A DNA stretch of 64,000 nucleotides from Metellina segmentata. Taxonomy: Eukaryota; Arthropoda; Arachnida; Araneae; Tetragnathidae. Both the position numbers and the translations under genes were made by a program. The stretch lies in contig OX375872.1 in assembly GCA_947359465.1 (NCBI GenBank), positions 82,082,931-82,146,930 on the forward strand, read 5' to 3'. Every line of letters begins with the position of its first letter. Position 1 is the first letter of the stretch. Positions 34,373 through 46,437 of the stretch are shown here, piece by piece. The notes beneath the pieces are model-generated. The model was not told the origin of the DNA and made no database searches. It saw nothing but the letters and a program-made list of their open reading frames with translations.

Positions 34373-34803
34373 TTCAATAGAAACTATCGATTTCTATAAA
34401 TTTATTAAAATTACTACGTTGACCTTCTAAATCTTTCTATCTTGATCCAAAGTATAATTTATGGTTGAAGAAGCTTCTCTCATCGTGTGTTCCATTACAA
34501 TTAAACATACAGAGCTGAAAAGTGCATTTAGTCTAATATACCGATAAATAATGAACCCCTCACCGAGGCGAAATCTAGAGGAATTGTGAGCAAAAGGTGG
34601 TCTAGTTACATAATATCCAAATGGTCAGAATAATTTAGCGTTCTCAGTGCACACACTGAGTGCATTCTTGTGACGCTTAATACCATAGATAATTTCCGAA
34701 GTATGATCAAAACTTTATAAGCAGTGCTACTAGTGTGTGTTAGATTGTTTAATATGAGAAATAAATATTACAAACTCTAGAAGATTAGCAGCTTACAAGC
34801 GTT

Positions 34804-37538
34804 ATAGACCAGGCACCCGCGTACCATTTTAGAAAATAATTTCAACAAGGCTAATTTTTGTGTCAGCTATTATCTTCACATCACTCAATTGGAAACCGGA
34901 CGTCAGCTGGCACGACCGTGGTAGGGGTGGTTGTGAGAGGGTTCGATCGTTGATGGAAATAAATTTTATAAAAGTGATTTCAACAAGATTGAAACTTTTT
35001 CTATTGTTAATTAACATGATAAAATGACAAAAGGAAACAGTCAGCTGCATGGCAGAGGGTGGAGGGCACGTCAACTGATCGTGTCTAAATGATGAAAATG
35101 AAATTTAAAAAAAAACATTATATCGACAAAACTGAAACTCGTCAAAGTGACTGTAGACATCATAAGGAATAGATAGAAAATAGTCAGCTGGGCATATGGT
35201 GGTGGAAATGTTGTTAGATGATGCGATAAGTATACCGCGCGCTGAAATGAGTTCGAGCACCGCTTGGCAATGTTATTCTTTCAGATGACGTACCTTCCCC
35301 CTATACTCAGACAGCTTACTTTTATTTTCGCAAAAGGCATTTATACTTTTACAATAAATCAAATTTTCTATTTTGCTGAAATCAATTTAATCTCTAATAT
35401 TTTAAAAGGAAGTGTTTGTGTGTGAACTGTCCTGACGAATCTGTGTCACTTAAAATAATGATATTTAGCACACAGGTAGTCCGAATTTTTTGTAATTTTT
35501 CTATCGCGCCCGAATTTTAAAATTTTATCTAGAACATTTTAAAATTAATTTACGGACATATTTTTTTATTATTTTGGTTTCCTAAGAATAGCAACATCAT
35601 AAACACATGACAGATTCCGAGGCAGAATCGTAGCATTAACTGTTGTTTACAATTGTAATATGTCGTTTTCTTGATCTTTTTTGTATGTCTTCATAAATGT
35701 TGCTACTCGGGCTTTATTGATATCGTTGATTCTTTTATAACCATACATCCTCAAACAAATTCTTCTATTCTTCCAAATAGGTCATCTATATTACAATCTG
35801 GTAATATTTTGCGATATCGCTGACAGTAAGCGTATGACTCTGAATTTATCATAAATGAATATGTTTTGTTTTTCCTTTCTTAAAGAAGGGAGGTTAAAAT
35901 CGTAGCCTGTAAGATCATGGAAGCCTGGTAGAGCACTGCATATATCTTTTCCTAAAGTTTGATATAATTTACTCATATTTATGTCTCTCACATCATTACC
36001 GGTACCAAACAGCTTCGATATTTCCAAGTCGCTGTGTACACAATTCATATTTCCACCCATAATTATTATAATATCAGTATCAGAGCATCTTATCGTTACA
36101 TAGGCATCGCATTGTAATTTACAAACATGAAATACGATTTTCGTATCGGCTTCTTCGTGATTTGGACAGTTTAAATCGTTTTCCACACACCTTACGACAC
36201 CATGATTAATTTCGTATTTGTAATAATAATCATAATTAATATTTTCTCTTCTTAATATGAAGTCATGTTATTATTTGTCCAATCTTCAATGATGAATTTG
36301 ACGAGCGCATCTTTGAAATTACTATTTTTCAACTCATGGGTATAATTTGATGTACGAATTTGATCACGTCCCTGTATTCTGTATAACTAACCTCTCTTCC
36401 TATTTCTCAATGAATGCTCATAATTCTTGATTCAAGTCGAAAAATAACGATCAAATGCTATAATGATTGTATGCATTAATTGTAGTGAACATGTGAATAA
36501 GTTTCTTTGAAATCTTTGCAAAAGTTAGAGGCACCTCTCTCATTGAATGAATCGCGAAAAAGCGAATATATTTTGATCGGTTATTATTTCACGCCAGCTG
36601 CTGTTGTTTCGTCACGTGCTTTAGAACGATTTGAGAAGTGCAGGTGCTGTTCGTCCAGATGATCCCTGATTGGTTTTCGACTTTTAAAGTTGGGTTACTT
36701 GTGGACTGTGGTGTGACGCTGTGACGACGGTTTTTCAATTAATTTACGCATATAAAGACTAATAAATAAATTTTAGCTGCCTGAGTATCGGGGGAAGAGG
36801 ACCGTCAGCTGAAACAATGACGTTGCCGCGCCACTCATGGACGAGGTCAGTAGTTGGGAGGGTGACCTTCCTTCTCGTTTTGCGGCCTGTGTGCTTATGG
36901 TTAATTCAGCATTTAAGTTTTATTTCTGCACCATAGATCAGCATGTTTTATTTAAATTCACCAACCCTTATGCTATTAGTTTTTATTTTAAAATTTTAAT
37001 TCTTTTTACGATGTGGAGAGGAGCTTCATTGCAGCGGGCACTCCGAAAGTGATATTCCAGTATAGTCCAACGTTGCCGCGCGATGCTCGAACTCATTTCA
37101 GCGCGGCATACTTATTGCATCAGCTAACTACATTTCCACCACTATATGCCCAGCTGACTACTTTCTATCTAATCCTTATGATGTCTACAGTCACATTGAC
37201 GAGTTTCAGTTTTGTCGATATAACGTTTTTTTTTAATTTAATTTTCATCATATAGACACGATCAGCTTACGTGCCCTCCACCCTCTGCCATACAGCTGAC
37301 TGGTTTTTTTTTGTCATTTTATCATGTTAGCTAACAATATAAAAAGTTTCAACTTTGTTGAAATCACTTCTTAAAAATATTTTTTCATCAACAATCGAAC
37401 CCTCCCACAACCACCCCCACCGCGGGCGTGTCAGCTGACGTCCGCTTTTCCAGTTGAGGGATATGAAGATAACAACTGACACAAAATGAGCCTAGTTGAA
37501 AAGACTTTCCAAAATTATACGCGGGAGCCCGGACTATT
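34804..37538. mobile_element. DNA transposon with TIRs over 500 bp
   Basis: 34804-35320 is inverted at 36772-37538. Matching blocks include acccgcgta, cgacgtcagctgRca-type, tcagctgcatggcagagggt, actgtagacatcataagg and cgcgctgaaatgagttcgag. The right arm carries about 240 extra bases (roughly 36835-37070) bounded by the repeated word gcgcggcaacgt. The 1.4-kb centre holds one protein fragment on the minus strand. Outer bases read agaccagg and, inverted, agtccggg; no target duplication is certain. Confidence 0.75.
35791..36186 (-). pseudogene. Transposon-borne EEADT/SDTD protein, fragment (131 codons)
   Basis: The open frame contains HEEADTKIVFHVC, VTIRCSDTDIIIIMGG and CSALPGFHDLTGYDF. This order of acidic motifs (EEADT, SDTD, LPGFHxLTGxD) recurs in high-copy proteins of arthropod and other animal mobile elements. 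The paired aspartates suggest a nuclease fold of the PIN/FEN kind, but that is inference. Typical family members are several hundred residues longer and have Cys where Tyr stands in LTGYD. The flanking frames here do not extend it. It lies alone between the long TIRs of 34804-37538, so it is probably what is left of that element's gene. Confidence 0.6.
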
Positions 37539-37648
37539 AGACATTGCTTGCATTAAATTCTACACATCGGTTTTACAGGATCACTTAAAGAGTAAATACG
37601 CTTAATGTTTATATGTATGTATCTGTTGTTTTATGATCATATATATAT

Positions 37649-38011
37649 TTCATGGTGATCGGTAATGGTAATGGTAATTTTAGTTAACGTCAAACTAGAG
37701 CAACACAACGGGCTATTGACGACGGTCCGGGATCAGTCCCTTAAGGGAAAGATTCGTGGACAACACCCCTCGTAATTTTGAACCACGGTCAGCTGACAAA
37801 GCAACACCTGAGCTAGCACCCCACTCTCCAAATTTCCACACCAACCCAAAGTGAGGACTTTCGACCACGACAGATTTAAGGTGCACCAGCCGCCTCTACA
37901 CCATACGCTTACAAATATCCATGCCCGGACCAGGATTCGAACCAGTAACCTTCCGAACTAGAGGCTAACACGTTAACCACTATGCCGGTTGGTCGGCTTC
38001 ATGGTGATCGG
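37649..38011 (-). mobile_element. SINE, head 1 / tail A, full length with 14-bp target duplications
   Basis: The body 37663-37997 is flanked by perfect ttcatggtgatcgg at 37649-37662 and 37998-38011. On the minus strand it starts gccgaccaaccggcatagtg, has B box ggttcgaatcc, the shared body and complete tail A, and ends in (attacc)n. It is the best reference copy of this arrangement here. Confidence 0.93.
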
Positions 38012-38299
38012 AGAAAATCATGTTACAGTAATTGAGATTCATATATTCACGGATGAAAATATTGACCTGTAAGAAGATCGTACTCCTTCGCTAGATTCAT
38101 TTTATTCAGAGTGATTGAGTGTGCTATACTTTTAGGATCAAATATCACTGCCAAACTGAATTCCTGCATCGTTCTGATTATAACCAAAGATCCGTTGATC
38201 CCAATCTATTTGGCCTACGTGTAGAAAAAAATGACGACAAACGAACTCTACCGACGAAAAAATCAAATTCTTGAAAGAGGCTAGTAGACTTTTAAGATA
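38012..38299. other. Unassigned spacer
   Basis: No recognisable gene or element before the array that follows. Confidence 0.4.
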
Positions 38300-38690
38300 C
38301 AATCTCAGAGATGAATAGTGTGGACAATGAAAAAATGCAAACAGAAGCATTGCGTGGATAATGCCAATCTCACTCAAACATCTTGCTCTAATCACAGAAG
38401 TGAATAGAATATTAAAATTATTTATAGAATAAACTACGCAAATAGAAGCATTGTGTGGATAACACCAATCTCACACAAACATATCTCTCCAATATCAGAG
38501 GTGAATACAATATTAAAATCATGTGTGCATAAATTATACGAATAGAAGCAATGCGTGGATAATGTTGTGATACAAACATCTCTGTAATCTCGGAGGTGAA
38601 TAGAATATTAAAATAATGTGAGAATAAACAAAACAAATAGTAAGCATTGCGTGGATAACGCCAACTTTCACTCAAACATCTCGCCAACAA
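38300..38690. repeat. Tandem array, about 100-bp unit, four units
   Basis: The phrase agaagcattgcgtggataa recurs at about 38342, 38443, 38545 and 38638 (periods 101, 102, 93). Each is followed by catct-ctctaat-cagaggtgaatagaatatt and an A-rich join. Units differ by roughly 10-20 percent. Confidence 0.82.
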
Positions 38691-39849
38691 TGAATAGAAA
38701 AACCCAAATTACAATGGTTCTTCGGCAGAGTTTATGTTCCTCTCCATCACAAACAAGAAATCGAAGAATTCGAGACCATTAGGGAAAACTCGGAAATACT
38801 TTTCACGTCGCTGTCCAGTGGCACTCCACCCAGCTTGATAAAATACTCTTAAGCCGCAATGAACCTAAGAGCATTCTCTCCAAGAGAAAATCTTTCGCTC
38901 TTCTTCTGAACATACAACGGGAAATGCACCCAAATGAAAGAAAAATGTGCTTTTTTTTCCATTCCCTCAAAAACTATCCATGTCGCAGATGTTGATCCGT
39001 TTTTTACGCTCTCTTAACAAATATTCGATGCCCGAGTTGTCGTTACTGCGCAACCCGGAAAACAAGTGGACCCCCAATCCTTTTGACGGAGCACGTTGAG
39101 AAGGGAGAAAAAATAGAATTCATTCTTGTTTTCAATAGAAATGTGATTGCTACGTTTTTACTTGAATTCGTTTCGATTTTCGCATGTTTACATTGCGACT
39201 ACGGTACTTTTGTTGTTTGTGCTACAACTCATGTGTTAAATTCGGTGCATTTCACATGAGAAATATTAAATGGTCTTTCCCAATTTCGTAAAAAATGGTC
39301 TTCGAAAGATTAAGTTTTAGGAAATCTATCCGCTTTATCAGAAGAAAAAACGCGTTGTCATAAACGTGTGTGATTCAGTTCCGGGTATTCCGCCAATTTC
39401 CGTATCTTTGTATCAACTAGAGTAGTTTCTCGTAGGATATCTCTTCCTAGATATCCAAACTACTGGATTTGACATCTATCCCCTTTGAAGTGTTTCAAAA
39501 CTTTATTTTATTTGTAGATCCTTTGTATTTGAGATTAAAGTTTTGAAGTATTTCGAACTTTATTTTTTTATACTGGTATCCAGAATTATCTTTATATTTA
39601 CATGCATAGAATCACGGATTTCTCAGAAACTGTGAAGTATAATTTTATGAATTTGTCTGGAATGAGACATAGCATCATAACACACAAATACAAAGGAAGA
39701 CATTTTAGAACACTGCTTAGGATATAAAACTGTAGCATGAAACTATAAAAATGGCAATAATATGTGACAAGGAGAGTTCAGAAAAAAATGAATGACTCAG
39801 AAAAAAATTAAGGCGAATGTTAATGTATTGTATGTTGTATGTTAATAAA
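38691..39849. other. Unassigned region
   Basis: The first 400 bases are less AT-rich (cctctccatcacaaacaag, ctgcgcaacccggaaaacaa) but no domain was recognised in any frame. The rest is AT-rich. Confidence 0.4.
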
Positions 39850-39955
39850 TTGGAATTTAATATGGAATGTGATCGCACGACTTGTACACACATATCACAA
39901 CGTGGTTTCATGCTGGCAATAATGATGTTAACGTGGACGAGCATTATTGTACATA

Positions 39956-41344
39956 CACTCTATAACAAAAAAATCGACGAACAAAGAAGGAGTTGTCCGA
40001 TGGAGACAAAAATTGGTGGATAGGAAAATTATGTACAGAATAGAAAATGATTAAAATTTCAGAACAATTGAATGATTTATTTCAGAGTTACAGTAACGAG
40101 CTCAATAAGGTGTTGACCCGCTTCTAGCCTGGATGCAAGCTACCACACTGCGTGGCATAGACCGATAAAGCTTCCGGATTTCTTGCCAAATTTGCTCCAA
40201 TTGTCGGACTACGTCATCAACATTCCATACCGGATGCAGTCGCCTTCCCATCATATCCCAGACATGCTCGATGGGAGAGAGATCTGGTGATCTGGCTGGC
40301 CAAGGAAGTGTTTGACAAGCTTGAAGACAGTTCATAGCAACACGTGCCGTATGTGGTCTGGCATTGTCTTGCTGAAAAATAAGCCCAGGGTTTTGCGAAA
40401 GGAACGGTAGCAAAACAGGTCTCAGAATGTCGTCAACGTATCACTGTGCAGTAAGTGTACCTCTAATGACGACCAAAGGGGTTCGGCTATCAAGGGAAAT
40501 GGCACCCCAGACCATAACTCCTTGTTGAGGGCCCGGGTGGCGTGCAATAGTGAAAGCAGGATCGGCACGCTGCCCTGGTTTTCTCCAGACACGTCTTCGA
40601 TGATCGTCAGGACACAGTTGGTAGCGGGATTCGTCGCTAAAGACTATACGTCCCCAGTCAGCATCATTCCAGTCTGATCGAGCCAAGCACCACTGTAATC
40701 TGGCTCGACAGTGTGCAGGCGTGAGTGGCATGTGGCGTAACGGTCGGTACGAGCGTAGATTTCGCTCTCTCAACCGTCTGTGAATGGTCATGGTGGACAC
40801 TCGTGCGTGGGTCGCACGACTGATGGTTGATAAAGATGAATCAGGCTCTATGACAGCTGATCTAACAGTCACTCTGTCCTCGCAATCTGTTGTGGCCTTA
40901 CGTCGACCGCTACCATCATGACGCTTAAATCTGTCATTGTCCACCCACTCTTGCCAGCATCTTCAAATCGCCGCATCGCTGCGACTCACATGACGAGCGA
41001 TTCTCCGATTTGCCCAACCTGCCTCTTTCAATCTAATGATACGACCTCTTTCAAACTCTGAAAGTGACTCGTAATGAGCTCGAATCCTGCGGCGAGGCAT
41101 TTTTTCAGTCGTTGAAAGGTATCCTAAAGCGCAATGCAGCAAAAAATTTTAACAACAGTTCAAGAACAACTCTTTATATACATTTGCTGGTTGCGCAGTT
41201 CCGATGCGCTGGAGATCGCACTATTCATTCATTGGACACGAAATTTTAATCATTTGCATATTTGGTCAAAACATTTTTACATACGAAATTTTAAAGCAAT
41301 CGGATGATTCATTCTTGGTGCGTCGATTTTTTTGTTATAGAGTG
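39956..41344 (-). mobile_element. Tc1 element, copy 2, nearly intact
   Basis: TIR cactctataacaaaaaaatc on the left and its inverse on the right, with TA at 39954-39955 and 41345-41346. It is 1389 bp long. It belongs to the same family as 14232-15634 and sits inside an older, different Tc1. Confidence 0.94.
40102..41100 (-). pseudogene. Tc1 transposase, one frame with two stop codons (332 codons)
   Basis: From the ATG at 41098-41100 to the stop at 40102 the frame never shifts. Two premature TGA codons interrupt it: one after SRSDAAI (copy 1 has Arg there) and one after RGTLTAQ (copy 1 has Arg). Domains are a paired-like DNA-binding region (residues about 1-110, ending TIHRRLRERNLRSYRP), IVFSDESRYQLC (first Asp), LIFQQDNARPHTARVAM (second Asp) and WPARSPDLSPIEHVWDMMGR (third site, with the DDE glutamate in IEH). 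Length and motifs are normal for Tc1. Only two base changes separate it from a continuous frame, so it is a recent loss of function. Family assignment is very secure. Confidence 0.92.
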
Positions 41345-41345
41345 T

Positions 41346-42070
41346 AAATAAAAAATCAGATGATCTATATGCACATCTGAAAAGTCTTACATAACTTTCT
41401 AAGACCTCATCCCGATATCTCTGGCCGGTCACAGATCCTTTGTTGAAAACGTGTAGGGGCATACGTCCGTCAATCATTATTCCTCTCCAGACCATCACAT
41501 CTGTACTACCAAAACGGTCACATTCCATTATGTTGAAGGAAGATTTAACGTTCCTTACTATCTACGGATGTAAAAACGCTTAGAATCAGACGTTAAACTA
41601 AACCTCTACTCATCAGTAGAGAACATAAGTCCATTGGTGGTGACTCTAGTTCTGATGTTCTTTGCACCAAATAAAGCTATCCCTCTTGTGTTGTGAAGAC
41701 AGTGAAATTATACCATTGGCTTTCTGGCATAATGACTTTTTCAATTGAGCCTTCTGAATACATTTTTCAGTGATACGACAGTTCCAGTGGTGTCTGCAAA
41801 CTCTTGACTTAACTGCTGAGCAGAATACTTCCTGTTACGACGGGAAGTTATTGCCATTTATCGATCTTGAGAAGCAGTTGTAATACGTTCACGACCTTGT
41901 CCAGGCCTCCTTACAACAGTTCAAGAGTTCTGAAATTGTTTCCATAGCGCAGAGACTGTCTGTCGTGAAATATTCACACATCTCGCTTCTTCCATGATTG
42001 TTTGCCCTGCTTCTAAACGTCCGATAATGCGCAACTTCACAGATTCTTCCGGATGATACTTCGGAGCCAT
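41346..42070 (-). pseudogene. Tc1 transposase, N-terminal two thirds, broken
   Basis: Opens MAPKYHPEESVKLRIIGRLE at 42070, with a clear first HTH (EARCVNISRQTVSALWKQF) and a stop soon after FQNS. Further down are SRRNRKYSAQQLSQEF, a degraded MFSTDE*RFSLTSDSKRF (first catalytic Asp, about 41600) and VMVWRGIMIDGRMPLHVF. Then GSVTGQRYRDEVL leads into LFRCAYRSSDFLF, where the younger Tc1 has inserted. At least four stops are present, and the remainder lies beyond the insertion at 39850-39953. Confidence 0.8.
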
Positions 42071-42784
42071 AACAAACCGTTTCGAGTTCTTACACACTGA
42101 AATCAAACGCTGTTGAATTTGCACAAATTTACTATAGTGCACAAATTTGTACTGTACTGTACTGTATTGTAAAACACTGTATTGCACAAATTTACTCAAA
42201 TATTCACTTTGCGAATATTGCTTCTTGATTCACCGTCGGAAGACGTAACTCCTAGATTTGCATATCAGAAACCGTTTGAACACTTTTGATTGGATAATTC
42301 TAATTAGGCTTGTCTTTCACACATTCCCTGCAAAAATGGATAACATCGATTGGGTATTTCATGGAATATAATTATTTTTGGGTATGTAAAGATAATTTGG
42401 ACATGAGTGTAGTAAATCCATAGTATTTCAGAGATCTATGCTTAATCAAAACTTGCAAGTAGCAAAGTAAGTTGAGTTTAATTAAATGTACTTTGCATTC
42501 TGGCACTGGCGATTTGACATTAGAGTCAGTGCCTTTGAAGAGTACACTCACTGCCAAAAATTAAGCACGAAAGGTAAAATGCGAAAAAAACGACAAGTAC
42601 GGCTTTGATTGACACGAAATACGGCAGGAATGTAGCAAATAGGTTTATGCATGAAACAAAATAAAGAATTAAATACAAAGATGAAAACAATATTGAATTT
42701 TTAGAAATTTATAATATGAAGTCATATTGGAGTCATTAACAAAAAATATTGTTTAAATCCAAAACAAATAAACAAAACCGACAT

Positions 42785-43830
42785 TAATTGGGGATGTGAC
42801 CACCCCTCATCCTCATACAATTTTTAAAGCGTGTGACCATGCTTTCAATGAAGTGATGAACTATCCCACAGTCTAGTAATCGCCATTTTTCCTGTGGAGC
42901 AGTTTGCAACTCTGTGAGAGTAGATGAGGGAGGGAAACGTGCAGACACAGCACGGCCGAGGGCATCCCATAAATTTTAAATGGGATTAAGATCGGGCGAG
43001 TTCGCCGGCCAAACCATACGCGCAATCCCCTCACTCGCCAGGTACTCGTTGGCGATGCCAGCTCTATGGGGACGCGCGTTATCGTCCATTAAAATGAAAT
43101 AAAAACCAACTGCTGCAGCGTACAATCTCACAGTGGGTTCTAGGTCTTCATACGGATACCGGACAGCAGTCACAGAACCCCGTTTGTAGATGTGCAAGTC
43201 GGTGCGATATCCCAACGAAATACCGACAAACACCATGATGCTTCCACGCCGGAATGCGTAATGCTCGATGATGTCTGGGGCTTATTGCGTGTGCCTTGTT
43301 CTCTCCAGACCCTTACACGTTTGTCATCTGGCTCCAGGGCAAATCTCGACTCATACGTGAACATAACGTTAGCCCAATCAGGCACAGTCCAATTCACATG
43401 TTGCCGACAACATTTTAATCGTGCCCATTTGGATTGGACTGAATGAGGAACACAAACTCGAGGTACCCGGGCGTACAGTCTACTCGTGTATAGCCTTCGG
43501 CACACAGTAGTGGCAGATATTGTCTTACCAATGGACGCTGCAATAATAGATGTCACATGTGTGGAGGTCGCTATTCGATTCCGCTTCGCTACTACATTAA
43601 TATATCGATCTTCCGTAGGGGGTCGTAACTCTTGGCCAGTCGGCCACAGGTTTTAGGATAACTGTTTGGCTTGTTTGGAATTGTTTCCATAATCGTAAAA
43701 TGACGGAATGATGAACGCCGAAGAAAAGAGCAACATCATTGATTAATTGCCCTGCCGGCAAGGCGTTCCATAGAACGCCAGCGGTTCCTACCTGCCTATC
43801 GTCTTCTGGAAACCATAGAAACACGTCTGT
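42785..43830 (-). pseudogene. Tc1 transposase, several stops and frameshifts
   Basis: The N-terminal HTH is visible as VALFFGVHHSVILRLWKQFQ (about 43700), followed by WPRVTTP. Next come ASIGKTISATTVCRRLYTSR (second HTH), ANVMFTYESRFALEPDDKRV (first catalytic region, with Asp changed to Tyr: T-Y-E-S) and YFILMDDNARPHRAGIAN (second Asp). WPANSPDLNPI at about 42980 carries the third site before a stop. Frames shift near 43570 and 43190. The Asp-to-Tyr change alone would abolish activity. Confidence 0.86.
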
Positions 43831-44022
43831 CTTGAAAACTAATCCCCCCCCCGTACTAAAGTTATAAATACTATTTATCGGCACTTACATGCAACTCATA
43901 TAACCCTTCACAATGCCGGCTTTTTATACGACTGCCTTTTTAGCATATTTCTCGATACGAAAACGGGATTGGCTCTTACATAACACACTTCCATCTACCT
44001 CTGCAGCAAATTGCTGCCTCTC

Positions 44023-44302
44023 AAATTCAGATTGGAGCCGACCAACCGGTATATGTTAGCCTCTAGATCGGAAGGTCCCCGGTTCGAATCCGGGTTCGGG
44101 CATGGATGTTTGTAAGCGTATACCAGCTTAGGTGTTGCTTCGTCATCTGAACATGGTTCAAAATTACGATGTAATTGTTAGGGGCAATGATGGCCCTCCC
44201 ACTGGGTGCTCCTTCGCAAGTGGCCATCACTTCCGGCCTTGTAGTGGCCAATGACTTCGGTCAAAATGTGCCCGCCATTAGAAAAAAAAAAATTCAGATT
44301 GG
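44023..44302 (+). mobile_element. SINE, head 1 / tail B with part of the shared body
   Basis: The body 44036-44289 lies between perfect 13-base duplications aaattcagattgg (44023-44035 and 44290-44302). The head gaccaaccggtatatg has lost about 15 bases of the A-box region but keeps B box ggttcgaatcc. It retains ggtgttgcttcgtcatctg from the shared body and then switches to tail B (ggccctcccactgggtgctc), ending poly-A. Inside the Tc1 at 42545-44353. Confidence 0.92.
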
Positions 44303-44355
44303 CTTCAAGAAATTAACATTTTCTTCTCCGTGCTTAACTTTTGGCAGTGAGTGTA

Positions 44356-46152
44356 TATTCTATCAATTAGGGGACTTGTTAAATGTATTCAATTAGTTCC
44401 CATGTTTGGCTTCTTTATCGAGGATTCTGATTTTAAGTTTATAATTTGACGTCAAAGTGATAGCAGTGATTGCGAATTGGCGAAACAGTCACTTTTGGTG
44501 AATGGCACACATGCTTGTAACAGTCCTTTCTCTGGAGTATTTACTGCCTTTTAGAAATGGACTTAACAAGGTTATATGCCTTCTCATCAGAGCCTAACTG
44601 TGTTTAACCTCATAGTTAGGCTTAATACAGTCAACGTGTGAGCCTGTCAGTGCAGCATGGCTTTACCAGAAGTACCTAATACCAGAAGGAAATATATTCC
44701 AAGACTTTATAAAAATATCAAGTATATTAAAATAAATTTCCTTCGATTCTTCTTAAATAAAAAAAACTAGTTTATAAAAATAAATATTTCTGTTTAGTAA
44801 TCTTACATCTCGGTTCCACTAGTTTATTTTAGTAGATTTTCTCTTTCCCGAGTTTCCGTGCTTGACCATTCAAAATGTCGATCCATGCATTTATGTCTGT
44901 AAGTAATTTTCACCTTTTATTACTTTTCCTATTATACTATGGAAGGGATTTCCACTGCAAAGAAACAAATCAGACGGAAGACCGATATTTTACTTCCTGT
45001 AACCCAAATTATCCCTTATGATACATATCGGGATAACCTTAAAATGTATTTTATCGACATTGTGACAACTTTTGCCCTTTAATCTAGTTGGCGTTGATCA
45101 ATTAACTATCATAAATCAATTCGTATATTCTATTGGCCATGCGCTGAAATGGTATTGAAACAAGAAGCCAAGTCGCGTCAGTGAAGTACAGGAAGCACGT
45201 TCCACCGCAAAAATACTACCGCCACCTATATTTAGCTTGACAGTGAACTCGAAATGCTTATCTCTTCCAATCAAATCGACAATGCAAGATCAACTTACTT
45301 CGTTAACACACCGACTTTCTACCAATGAACTTTCTTGATAGATCCGCTGGTCCAATAATCTTTCTCTTGATCCTAATTTCCTACCGAGCTCATTTTAAAC
45401 TGTTCACTTTTTCACGCGCTCCTTGGATTAAAGAGGTCAGAGCCGTCCCAAACATCCAGCACTCAACAATCTTCAAGTATCATGAGGTTACTACTTGTCT
45501 GTTGAAGTAATAAACTATTGTTATTGAATTATTTTCTGCCTCTCCATTTGTGGAACCAACACTACATTCAGTCTCAGTGGATCATTCTCTGGTTGTCTTA
45601 TACCACTCTTGTCATGACTGCAGGCTTATAATTTCTGTAACCCTTATAAACAATTTAACTGTCAAACATTGTGGTAATATTAAATATCCCGAGTCTACAA
45701 CTTCTCGATACCGTTTTACGTAAACTGACACTAGATATTAAGACTTTTGGTACTATAGATTGCCCTTTCGAATTCTCTGTCTGTTATTATTATTCAGATA
45801 TTCCATCCAATACATTAGGAATCGTGTGTCAAGTAATAGTAGAACTGCAAGTATATTTAGATTAATATCTGCCCTTTCAGCCAAATTGACATGTTAATCT
45901 AGATGGGGAGTTGCCTTTTATGGGATTGCCTGATTGATTATTTTAATTTGTATTGATATGTTTTGCTTTTAAAAAAATATTTACATCCCTCTGGACGAAC
46001 ATGTGTTTTTACCTTGTAAATACATGCTAGAAAGTATTGAATTTTAGTTTAAAAATGCGCATATATACAGTTTATACTTACGTTTTACTTTACACTTAGT
46101 TATATGCAGCAAAAATTATGCGAACGTCCAATCGAATAATATACATAACTTG
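44356..46152. other. AT-rich spacer with a short dispersed repeat
   Basis: About 1.8 kb with no recognisable gene. It holds copy 2 of the actaccgccacctatattta repeat at about 45210-45246. The open frame 45325..45510 has no known motif. Confidence 0.5.
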
Positions 46153-46312
46153 CGATTTCTTAAGGTAATTGGTAATTTTTTAATTAACGTCGTACTAGAG
46201 CAACACAACGGGCTATTGGCGACGATCCGGGATTAATCCTTTAAGGGAAAGATCCGAGGACAACACTTCGTAATTTTGAACCACGGTCAGATGACGAAAC
46301 GATTTCTTAAGG
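46153..46312 (-). mobile_element. 5'-truncated SINE with 13-bp target duplications
   Basis: The body 46166-46299 (134 bp) contains only tail A plus the end of the shared body. Perfect copies of cgatttcttaagg flank it (46153-46165 and 46300-46312), so the truncation happened at insertion, as in LINE-driven target-primed reverse transcription. Confidence 0.9.
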
Positions 46313-46437
46313 CGAATATTAACTGATATAGTTTAAGGTAAGACAAATGGACTTGCTTTTAGTAGAAACTAAGCAGTCTAAAAAGTGAGTAAAAAAGTAT
46401 TGATCTTTACTTCTATCCTTTTATATTTCTAAACTAA

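Larger units (their letters stand above)
39850..42235 (-). mobile_element. Older Tc1 element, split by a younger Tc1
   Basis: Transposase sequence runs from about 42070 down to 41346, is interrupted by the complete Tc1 copy 2 (39956-41344), and resumes at 39953 with NNARPR, the expected continuation after the second catalytic Asp. TIRs of this outer element were not identified, so its limits are approximate. Confidence 0.72.
42545..44353 (-). mobile_element. Tc1 element carrying a SINE
   Basis: Left end cactcactgccaaaaattaa (42545) matches the inverted right end at 44353, with TA at 42543-42544 and 44354-44355. Without the SINE and its duplicated target it is about 1.54 kb. The TIR sequence differs from the other Tc1 families here. 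Confidence 0.9.

Noticed and set aside
36837..37255. Open frames in the right arm of the 34804-37538 element
   Set aside because: The same sequence in the left arm is not open, so these are chance frames in a repeat.
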